Source: an uncultured Acidimicrobiales bacterium (lineage in GTDB: Bacteria; Actinomycetota; Acidimicrobiia; Acidimicrobiales; SZUA-35). From it: a stretch of DNA of 36,946 bases. The notes beneath the pieces are model-generated. The model searched no databases. It saw only the letters and a list, made by a program, of their open reading frames with translations, and had not been told where the DNA came from. The first letter of the stretch is position 1. The number at the start of each line of letters is the position of its first letter. The translations under genes were made by a program, and so were the position numbers. Shown one piece after another: positions 31,641 to 36,946 of the stretch. The stretch is taken from NCBI GenBank assembly GCA_938021675.1, contig CALIFY010000017.1, positions 1-36,946 of the forward strand, written 5' to 3'.

Positions 31641-31695
31641 GTACCAAACACTACGCACAGCAAAATAGTTACCCAAGTCGCACGTGTACCAAACA
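31641..31695 (-). promoter_or_regulatory. Promoter with paired operator repeats (secreted-protein gene)
   Basis: On the minus strand TTGGGT (31676-31671), a 17-bp spacer and TAGTGT (31653-31648) form a -35/-10 pair about 50 nt before ATG 31594. The 10-mer TGTTTGGTAC occurs twice in direct orientation, 45 bp apart: 31695-31686 upstream of the -35 and 31650-31641 over the -10. The second copy joins the palindrome GTACGTAC (31637-31644). Confidence 0.5.
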
Positions 31696-31785
31696 TCGGG
31701 TTGGCCAAACATGCCCCGTGACACCGGTAGGGCGACCTGACCAGGTCGACGAGTAGCCAACATCGAGGCCTGGAAAAATCCGGAC

Positions 31786-31791
31786 TAGATT
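31786..31791 (+). promoter_or_regulatory. Putative -10 box of a leaderless transcript (selenoprotein gene)
   Basis: TAGATT (TAnnnT) ends 7 nt before GTG 31799; there is no ribosome site. No strong -35 hexamer is visible. Confidence 0.5.
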
Positions 31792-31798
31792 CACCAGG

Positions 31799-32776
31799 GT
31801 GAGCGAATTCGTCTCCGGTCGGTCGGAACAACCCCCCGCAGACTACATCGAACAGACAACCCGCCTGTACAACTCGCTCGGCTACGACCGGTACCGGTGG
31901 GCCGAACGGAGCAGCCCGCCGCCGTTCACGCCGTTGACCAAGCCGTTACCGGAGTGCCGAATCACCCTCGTCGGCTCAGGGGGAGTCTACCGGCGTGGGC
32001 AGGTGGCGTTTCACACCAAAGACGACACGTCGATTCGGGTACTCCCATCTGAGACCGCTTCCGCCGAACTGCGGACGGCTCACTTCGCCTATGACCAAAC
32101 CGACGCCAGGGCGGACCCCAACTGCGTTTTTCCACTCGATCGACTGCATGAGCTAGCGGCGCGTGGCGAGATCGGTGGCGTGACGAGCGAAGCCTACGGA
32201 TTCATGGGCGGGATATACTCCGTTCGCAGACTTGAGACCGAGACCGCACCAACCCTCGTTGAACGGTGCGCCGCCCAAAAACCCGACGTGGTGCTTCTCA
32301 TCCCCGTTTGACCGGTATGCCACCAGTCGGTCGGTCTGATCGCACGCCATCTCGAAGCGGCCGGACTACCGACCATCGGGTTCACGTCGGCCCGGACGAT
32401 AACGGCGGCAGCCAATCCACCGCGTTCGGTATTCGTGGACGGGCCGCTTGGCCACACCACCGGGGCTCCCCACGATCCCGAGGGGCAACGACAGCTGTTG
32501 CTCGACGGCCTACGGGCTGGTCATGCCATCGATGAACCGGGAACGATCGTCGACCTCCCATACCGGTGGCACGACGACGAGTGGCGAGCCGATCCTCTGT
32601 CGTGGAGTAGGACCCGACAAGACACCGGTCAGACCGGAGTCCCCGCCGGCGACACCCGCACCAGCAGATCGCCCCAACCCCAGTATCAGTCCGACGACGA
32701 CCGGACGGCGGCGGCCTCGGTCAGCTGGGACGACCAGTGCAAGGTCTGTCTCGGCTTGGACCGGCCCGGAGGCTAG
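31799..32776 (+). CDS. Selenoprotein of the PrdB/GrdB (D-proline/glycine/sarcosine/betaine reductase) family, in-frame TGA = Sec171
   Basis: One reading frame runs from GTG 31799 to TAG 32774-32776 with a single internal TGA at 32309-32311. Read as Sec it gives a 325-aa protein. Before the TGA the protein tracks D-proline reductase subunit PrdB: 'FTPLTKPLPECRITLVGSGG', 'RGQVAFHTKDDTSIRVLPSE', 'AHFAYDQTDARADPNCVFPLDRLHELAARGEI', 'YGFMGGIYS', 'KPDVVLLIPV'. After it follow P-V-C-H-Q-S-V-G and 'RHLEAAGLPTIGFTSAR', which is the conserved segment after the redox centre. The motif is U-x-x-C-H, as in PrdB (U-G-T-C-H). Family proteins reduce C-N or similar bonds or act as thiol/selenol oxidoreductases. 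The aerobic actinobacterial substrate is unknown. An unusual C-terminal tail carries C-K-V-C. Confidence 0.85.
32309..32311 (+). other. Selenocysteine codon (TGA) in U-P-V-C-H
   Basis: The TGA interrupts the most conserved part of the protein exactly where PrdB-family members have Sec or Cys. A weak stem GACCG (32310-32314) with CGGTC follows directly and could be part of a bacterial SECIS, but the element cannot be confirmed by eye. No selA, selB, selC or selD is in the window. Confidence 0.8.
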
Positions 32777-32791
32777 GTCAAAACCCAGCTG

Positions 32792-33196
32792 TCACGATGC
32801 CACAGCGAGCACGGGCGCGGCGTGATGAACAACGATTCGCCACCGCTCGCCGTCGTGCTCGAAAATGTTGAGCGCGGCCGCAGCCCCAGTCTGGCCGTCG
32901 GCGATCATGTTTTCGGTTACGGTCACCCAGGCCACTGCGCCCCGACGGGTCACCGTCTCCTCGCTGGTGATGATCTGCGGGTTTCCGCCAGAGGTTAGGA
33001 TCGCTTCCCAAGATGCCGAGATCTGTGCCCACCCGGTCAACGGGGCACGGCCAGGGTGCGCACAAACAGCGTCTTCGGTCTGAACCCACATGCCGAACAT
33101 GGCGGTGAGGTCGGCCTCCTCCAACGCCCGGTAGAACCGTGCGTTGGCATCTCGTACCGCAAAATCGCCAAGGTCGGTCGTCGATTCACTGGTCAC
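32792..33196 (-). CDS. SnoaL-like / NTF2-fold protein
   Basis: A 134-aa protein with the cone-shaped NTF2-like fold pattern: an N-terminal helix 'ANARFYRALEEADLTAMFGMW', 'VCAHPGRAPLTGWAQISASWEAIL' and C-terminal strands 'VAWVTVTENM', 'AALNIFEHDGERWRIVVHHAAPV'. This fits the SnoaL_3 family (nuclear-transport-factor-2 superfamily). Members are small cyclases, isomerases or uncharacterised stress-linked proteins; no catalytic assignment is possible. GTG 33196 lies 6 nt after a TAGTGT box. It converges on the selenoprotein gene (15-bp gap) and diverges from the PAP2 gene. Confidence 0.82.
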   Translation of the reverse strand: MTSESTTDLGDFAVRDANARFYRALEEADLTAMFGMWVQTEDAVCAHPGRAPLTGWAQISASWEAILTSGGNPQIITSEETVTRRGAVAWVTVTENMIADGQTGAAAALNIFEHDGERWRIVVHHAAPVLAVAS

Positions 33197-33202
33197 GGTT
33201 TG

Positions 33203-33208
33203 ACACTA
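33203..33208 (-). promoter_or_regulatory. Putative -10 box of a leaderless transcript (SnoaL-like gene)
   Basis: TAGTGT on the minus strand ends 6 nt before GTG 33196. No Shine-Dalgarno is present. Confidence 0.5.
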
Positions 33209-33262
33209 TCGGGCCCGTATCAGAGACCGTGGAAGTTGCGGGGCGGGACACGACCCGAGCCC

Positions 33263-33268
33263 TACACT
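33263..33268 (+). promoter_or_regulatory. Putative -10 box of a leaderless transcript (PAP2 gene)
   Basis: TACACT ends 7 nt before TTG 33276. With the divergent SnoaL-like start, both promoters share a 79-bp spacer. Confidence 0.5.
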
Positions 33269-33275
33269 ACGAACC

Positions 33276-33812
33276 TTGGCTAGCAAGGTGCGCGACATTA
33301 TCCGCCGATTCGATAGGGCCGCCGACGATCTGTTCGACCCGGTACGCGGATCACCTACGATCGACCGGCTGTTCTACATCGCAAGCGAGGCAGCCGACTA
33401 TTCACGAGCATGGCATACCATCGGCCTCACGATGGCCGTCCTCGATCCATCAAAGAGAGCCCACGCGCTCCGTCTCGCTGTCTCGCTGGGGCTTGAATCG
33501 GCCATCGTCAACGGCGGACTTAAGAACATCTTCGTCCGAGAACGACCAGAACTGCTCGCCGATCGGAAATTCGAGGTTCGACGACCAGCAACCAAAAGCT
33601 TCCCCAGCGGCCATGCCAGCTCGGCCTGCCTAGCGGCTGTCCTGCTGGGAGAGGCGGTGCCGACGTTGCGTCCCGTTTGGTGGGGCATGGCCGCGGTCGT
33701 CTCGGCGAGCCGTGTCCACAACCGGATGCATCATGGATCTGACGTTGCCGCCGGCGCCATCATAGGTAGTGCGCTGGGAGTCGCCGCCCGCCGAATCGCC
33801 CCGCTCGACTGA
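33276..33812 (+). CDS. PAP2-family membrane phosphatase
   Basis: A 178-aa protein with the three PAP2/acid phosphatase signatures: K83-x6-R90-P91 in 'LKNIFVRERPEL', P-S-G-H (110-113) in 'KSFPSGHASSACLAAVLL', and S145-R146-x5-H152-x3-D156 in 'SASRVHNRMHHGSDVAAG'. It has about four hydrophobic segments. Relatives dephosphorylate phosphatidate, undecaprenyl or decaprenyl diphosphate, or decaprenyl-phosphoribose intermediates. The actinobacterial short form with K-x6-R-P resembles DPPR phosphatases of arabinan precursor synthesis, but this is only a possibility. TTG 33276 is supported by the leaderless -10 box. Confidence 0.87.
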   Translation: MASKVRDIIRRFDRAADDLFDPVRGSPTIDRLFYIASEAADYSRAWHTIGLTMAVLDPSKRAHALRLAVSLGLESAIVNGGLKNIFVRERPELLADRKFEVRRPATKSFPSGHASSACLAAVLLGEAVPTLRPVWWGMAAVVSASRVHNRMHHGSDVAAGAIIGSALGVAARRIAPLD

Positions 33813-33824
33813 CGCGAGCGGGGC
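33798..33824 (+). terminator. Strong GC-rich hairpin at the end of the PAP2 gene
   Basis: A perfect 10-bp stem, GCCCCGCTCG (33798-33807) with CGAGCGGGGC (33815-33824), and a 7-nt loop holding the TGA stop of the PAP2 gene. There is no U-tract. It resembles the terminators of other high-GC actinobacteria. Confidence 0.6.
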
Positions 33825-33900
33825 CGATCGAACCACAAATATGCCGCTCAATCGGGAGACAGAGCGAGCGGGAAACGATGATCTGTAGTCGACGTGTCCG

Positions 33901-34152
33901 TTAGCCGGTGGGCGCCGCCGCCGTGGTTGCCGCCGTTTCGCTGGCGGTTGCCGGTTCGCTGAGAAGGGATCGGACATCGAGCAAAAGATCGGCTACTTCG
34001 GTCGCTGACACGAGCTGCCGTTCGGTCAGCCCACCGAGACCCTTGTCGATGAGGGCGAGTGCCTCTTCGATGGTAGTGATATCGGTAACGTCGAGTTCTT
34101 CCAGCTCAGTCACAGGATGTACTCCCTCCGCTTTGGCGATGCAGGGACGCAT
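33901..34152 (-). CDS. Small acidic protein of unknown function
   Basis: An 83-aa protein from ATG 34152; starts at GTG 34155 or ATG 34191 are also possible. The middle (about residues 15-65) has a plausible helical pattern: 'VTELEELDVTDITTIEEALALIDKGLGGLTERQLVSATEVADLLLDVRSLL'. It is followed by an Ala/Thr-rich tail. No Cys in the core, no signal peptide, no TM helix. The regular alternation of Leu/Ile with Glu/Asp suggests a small helical bundle. I do not recognise the family. A CATTAT box lies 8 nt before ATG 34152. Confidence 0.5.
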   Translation of the reverse strand: MRPCIAKAEGVHPVTELEELDVTDITTIEEALALIDKGLGGLTERQLVSATEVADLLLDVRSLLSEPATASETAATTAAAPTG

Positions 34153-34378
34153 CACCTCAAATAATGAGAACGTTGGTTGGCGGACGAACATTCCAGCCGC
34201 CTTGGCGAATCCCCGTCACTGTAACGCAACATTGCCCAAAGGGTGATCCACCTTCGTGACCGTGGCAGACCAGGGCGAAAACTGCGAGAAAACCGAGACC
34301 GCTGCAACACGGTCCTTCGCCGGTGAACGCCGAATAGTCCCAGCGCCTACGGACACGCCGCCGAGACGGCTGGAATCA

Positions 34379-35164
34379 TCAGCGGCCACGAAATTGCGGC
34401 TCCCGTCCGTCGAGGAAGGCCCGTACCGCCTCTCGGGTGTCGTCGGTGGCAACGTTGACCGTTTGAGCCATGCCTTCGGCCTCCAGGGCGGAGGCGAAAT
34501 CTGCCGAGGCGTTGAGGGTCAGCAACCGTTTGGTCATAGCCAGCGCCAGTGGTGGCCCAGCGGCGAGCCGGTCGGCCCAGGCGGCGACGGTGTCGTCGAG
34601 TTCATCGTGATCCACGACCTTGTTCACGATCCCGAACCGTTCGGCCTCGGCAGCGGAGATGATGTCGGCAAAGAAGGCGAGCTCCTTTGCTTTGTGGAGC
34701 CCGATGAGGCGGGGCAGGATCCACGTCCCACCGAAATCGACCGATAGCCCGCGCCGAGCGAAAATTTCGGAGAACCTAGCTTGATCGCTCGCCACGATCA
34801 GATCGCAGGCCAGCGCCATGTTCATGCCAGCTCCAGCGGCAACGCCGTTGACCTTGGCGATCACCGGAACCATGATCGAATACAGCGATTGAACGGTCCG
34901 ATGGATGAGGTTCATGGCCTGAAGCTGATGACGCTCCCCGGTGCCATCGGAGAGATCGGCGCCACTGCAAAATCCATCACCGGCACCGGTCATCACCACA
35001 CATCGAACCGTGGGGTCGAGCGCGAGCTCGTCCCACGTGGCCCGCAATTCGTCCCACATCACACCGTTGGCGGCGTTCTTTTTCTCCGGTCTGTTCATCG
35101 TTACGGTGATCACGCCGTTTTTCGCCGCGGTGATGATGAGCGTCTCCAGGTCCTTTGATTCCAC
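34379..35164 (-). CDS. Enoyl-CoA hydratase/isomerase superfamily protein (PaaG-like)
   Basis: A 261-aa crotonase when started at GTG 35164; upstream in-frame sequence is Arg-rich and unlike the family. Oxyanion-hole segments are 'DGFCSGADL' and 'NGVAAGAGMNMALACDLIVAS'. The positions of the two hydratase Glu residues are not Glu (Asn115 in 'AGMNMALACD', and no Glu near 136), while Asp143 in 'GLSVDFGGTWILPRLIG' matches the catalytic Asp of PaaG-type ring 1,2-epoxyphenylacetyl-CoA/enoyl-CoA isomerases ('IPDCGGT'). An isomerase is therefore more likely than a hydratase. It follows the membrane-protein gene by 44 bp on the same strand; a functional link is not evident. Confidence 0.85.
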   Translation of the reverse strand: MESKDLETLIITAAKNGVITVTMNRPEKKNAANGVMWDELRATWDELALDPTVRCVVMTGAGDGFCSGADLSDGTGERHQLQAMNLIHRTVQSLYSIMVPVIAKVNGVAAGAGMNMALACDLIVASDQARFSEIFARRGLSVDFGGTWILPRLIGLHKAKELAFFADIISAAEAERFGIVNKVVDHDELDDTVAAWADRLAAGPPLALAMTKRLLTLNASADFASALEAEGMAQTVNVATDDTREAVRAFLDGREPQFRGR

Positions 35165-35208
35165 GGCACCAGCCAACCACAGCAGGTCTCTTTCGACCAA
35201 AGATTCGG

Positions 35209-36603
35209 TTAGTTCGCTGGTCCATCCACAGCGTGGGCGCGGTTCTGTTGCGAAATGACGGCCGGGATCAGAACGTCGGGCGTGGTCGTTTCCGGCGAAC
35301 CGACCAGGTACACCAGGTACCACCGAGGTCCGACGTGAAAGACGGCGCCCAGCGAAACCACCGATTCGTCTCCGTCTTCGAACTCCTGACGAAACCCCCG
35401 GACCCCCGGTAGGCCCTCGATGTCGAAAAACGACCCCCCGTATCCTCCGATCGTGATCAGCCCATCTTCGAGGTAATACTCGGCCTGTCCCGAATCTTTG
35501 AAGTGATAGACCGAGACCACGGCAATGTCGTTGCCAACGCTGCGAAAGGCGCGTGTCCATCCTCCGCGGAAGCCGCGGGTCTCCAGCAATGCCACCTCTT
35601 CCAGCGGATCTGGCTGCAACTCCGACGCTGCGGTGAGATCGAGGAACCGGTCGGCGGCTGGCTCGTCGACCGAACGGAAACCGGAGATCGACGGCACGAT
35701 TACGTCGGCCAACGCGTCTGGTTCGGCCGACCGGTCACCTAGTTGAGGGGCGGTGTCTGTCAACCCATCCGGTTGTTGGTCGGACCTCACCACCGCATCG
35801 AGCGACATCGGATCGGCGATGGACTCTCGTTGCGTTGTTCCTCTGCGGTCGGTTGCGGTTCGCACGACGTCCTCCAATGCTGCGGGTTCGATGAGCGGTT
35901 CGGCGGGTTGTCGTCCCGCGGCCTCCCGATGCGTCGCTTGTTCATTCGCTTGTGTTGCTGCTCGTGTGGAGGCCGCTCCTACGGCGACGGATTCGGCGGA
36001 CCGGTCGGGGCCGGCGGCGCTGCATCCGGCGAGTCCGGCGGCGAGCGTGATGCCCGCTATCGAGAGGAGTCCAGCCCTCGCCGGTATGCCGTGCCGGCGC
36101 AGCCGAGCGAAGTGATCGGCATGATTCCGGGGCGCGACGAGAGAGGCGACCACAATGACCGCCAACCGGACCAAGCTGAACGTGGCGCCAGCCGATACCG
36201 CGGCTAGGGGCCCGAGCATCGCTCCGCCACCGATCGCCGCCCACCACATCCATGTCGACAGCATGGTCAGCGGCCCAACGCCCAATCTGGAACCGTACAG
36301 AACGGCAACGATCGACGGGTCGAGGAGACGGCCCCATTCCTGTGGGACCTGCCGTTCGAGTCGGGGCGGATTCGGTCCACCGGTAACGAGGACCATTCCG
36401 TCGAGGACGACGGCTGCTATCAATCCGATGATGACCACCGAAGAGGCCGACCCGGTTGTCCCGATGCCGACGCTGGTGGCAATGGCCAGTACCACCGACC
36501 ATCCAAGCCACACGACGATGGCGGCGAGCCCGCCGCTGACGGTGCCGGCACAGACCAGCCAACAGACGACCAATACACGATGACGCCCCCTGACCGAGGG
36601 CAC
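35209..36603 (-). CDS. Multi-pass membrane protein with large extracytoplasmic domain and lipobox-like motif
   Basis: A 464-aa protein from GTG 36603. Residues 8-155 hold four or five hydrophobic segments ('VVWLGWSVVLAIATSVGIG', 'VVIIGLIAAVVLDGMVLV', 'MLSTWMWWAAIGGGAMLG', 'LVRLAVIVVASLVA'). A basic stretch (160-172) is followed by a last helix ending in L-A-G-C (191-194), exactly like a lipoprotein signal peptide. A Ser/Ala/Asp-rich linker (about 195-330) leads to a folded C-terminal domain ('GWTRAFRS', 'VVSVYHFKDSGQAEYYLEDGL', 'VFHVGPRWYLVYLVGSPE', to 464). The function is unknown. It may be a natural fusion of a membrane gene with a lipoprotein gene. The preceding 23-aa peptide gene is 24 bp upstream. 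Confidence 0.7.
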   Translation of the reverse strand: MPSVRGRHRVLVVCWLVCAGTVSGGLAAIVVWLGWSVVLAIATSVGIGTTGSASSVVIIGLIAAVVLDGMVLVTGGPNPPRLERQVPQEWGRLLDPSIVAVLYGSRLGVGPLTMLSTWMWWAAIGGGAMLGPLAAVSAGATFSLVRLAVIVVASLVAPRNHADHFARLRRHGIPARAGLLSIAGITLAAGLAGCSAAGPDRSAESVAVGAASTRAATQANEQATHREAAGRQPAEPLIEPAALEDVVRTATDRRGTTQRESIADPMSLDAVVRSDQQPDGLTDTAPQLGDRSAEPDALADVIVPSISGFRSVDEPAADRFLDLTAASELQPDPLEEVALLETRGFRGGWTRAFRSVGNDIAVVSVYHFKDSGQAEYYLEDGLITIGGYGGSFFDIEGLPGVRGFRQEFEDGDESVVSLGAVFHVGPRWYLVYLVGSPETTTPDVLIPAVISQQNRAHAVDGPAN

Positions 36604-36627
36604 GACGGTCTCAGCGACCGACAGACC

Positions 36628-36699
36628 TCACGGCGACCAGAGGGTATGGATGGCCGCAAGGCAGGCGACACCGAGGGAGAGAATCAGGGCGGGATTCAT
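36628..36699 (-). CDS. 23-aa hydrophobic peptide (candidate membrane micropeptide)
   Basis: ATG 36699 to TGA 36628 on the minus strand encodes a peptide starting MNPALILSLGVACLAAIHTL and ending WSP, long enough for one transmembrane helix. It lies 24 bp before the multi-pass membrane gene and 17 bp after the partial gene on the same strand, so it would be in the same operon. No clear ribosome site is seen. It resembles KdpF-type accessory peptides only in size and hydrophobicity. Confidence 0.4.
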   Translation of the reverse strand: MNPALILSLGVACLAAIHTLWSP

Positions 36700-36716
36700 G
36701 TCCACAGGTTCTCGGC

Positions 36717-36946
36717 TTAACGCCGGAGAGCCTGACCGTGGGTCGTCCAATAGGCCGGCGTCGGTTCGCTGCCCCAATCCAGGGCACCGTCGATCCTGGC
36801 CTTCCCGATCGGTCGTTCAGCCAACGGCTGGCGTTTCACCGGCAATCCTTGGCCGGCGACCCCTTGCAGTTGATCGACTCGGAACCCATTGGCTGCGCTC
36901 TGGAGACGCCAGTACTCATCGGTCGACAACTGGCCTGGGCCGTCTA
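36717..36946 (-). CDS. Unidentified protein, C-terminal 75 residues (right end cut by window)
   Basis: The minus-strand frame is open from the window edge to TAA 36717-36719, so only the C-terminus is present. It contains 'LSTDEYWRLQSAANGFRVDQLQGVAGQGLPVKRQPLAE', ends in T-H-G-Q-A-L-R-R, and is soluble with no TM segment. An internal TTG at 36929 is probably not the real start, because the frame stays open past it. I do not recognise the family. It is the first visible member of the minus-strand group with the micropeptide and membrane-protein genes. Confidence 0.5.
   Translation of the reverse strand, partial: DGPGQLSTDEYWRLQSAANGFRVDQLQGVAGQGLPVKRQPLAERPIGKARIDGALDWGSEPTPAYWTTHGQALRR

Noticed and set aside
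31640-31831. Upstream in-frame extension of the small secreted protein
   Set aside because: It has no ribosome site, spans the promoter-like elements and encodes a Cys/Arg-rich stretch; the ATG with AGGAGAT and a clean signal peptide is at 31594.
31799-32776. Two separate genes or a pseudogene split by a stop codon
   Set aside because: No start with ribosome site follows the TGA, the frame remains intact on both sides, and the TGA falls exactly at the family's Sec position.
35165-35560. N-terminal extension of the crotonase
   Set aside because: The extension is Arg/Gly-rich sequence antisense-free but in a different frame over the membrane-protein gene; family similarity begins just after GTG 35164.

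Overview
The window looks like a chromosomal piece of a high-GC actinobacterium, most likely an uncultured Acidimicrobiia-type lineage. The pointers are consistently GC-rich codons, a NucS mismatch endonuclease, a giant ATPase-SARP regulator, MaoC/short-chain dehydrogenase acyl-CoA genes, a geranylgeranyl-reductase-family flavoprotein, and several GTG/TTG starts placed 6-7 nt after a TAnnnT box, as in actinobacterial leaderless genes. The lineage is inferred from gene content, not from a marker phylogeny.

Layout. 1-4.6 kb is the end of a surface-polysaccharide locus: a partial beta-helix protein, a GT4 glycosyltransferase, a CapK/PaaK-type adenylate-forming protein and, convergent to them, an O-antigen ligase/polymerase. 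4.7-7.8 kb is a 1037-aa ATPase-SARP regulator. 7.9-11.1 kb holds a CysQ/IMPase phosphatase, an ABC1/UbiB-like kinase and NucS. 11.1-13.0 kb is a MaoC hydratase plus SDR operon on the minus strand, probably for acyl-CoA or sterol side-chain beta-oxidation.

13.0-21.9 kb is the most distinctive part. An AT-rich regulatory region leads to a 26-codon ORF with a strong ribosome site. Its stop codon lies inside a set of perfectly complementary segments arranged as a nested pseudoknot (or mutually exclusive hairpins). Next come eight tightly packed co-directional genes: split transketolase (2), a cupin-SIS (GmhA-like) fusion, an MFS carrier, a TreT-like glycosyltransferase, a PhyH dioxygenase, an aldo/keto reductase and a HAD phosphatase. 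Together they read as an undescribed pathway for a modified sugar, possibly heptose- or trehalose-like, with its own exporter.

22-27.4 kb holds cell-envelope genes: a VanW/YoaR protein with a very long disordered N-terminus, a GGR/MenJ-type flavoprotein and a CapA metallophosphatase. 27.4-30.9 kb is a full-length pyruvate carboxylase on the minus strand. 31.1-36.9 kb is a mixed accessory stretch: a small secreted protein, a PrdB/GrdB-family selenoprotein that standard gene calling would cut at an in-frame TGA (codon 171, in a U-P-V-C-H motif), a SnoaL-like protein, a PAP2 phosphatase, a small acidic protein, a PaaG-like crotonase, a membrane protein with a lipobox-like cysteine, a 23-aa membrane peptide and a partial gene at the right edge. 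I found no tRNA, rRNA, CRISPR array or transposase gene.
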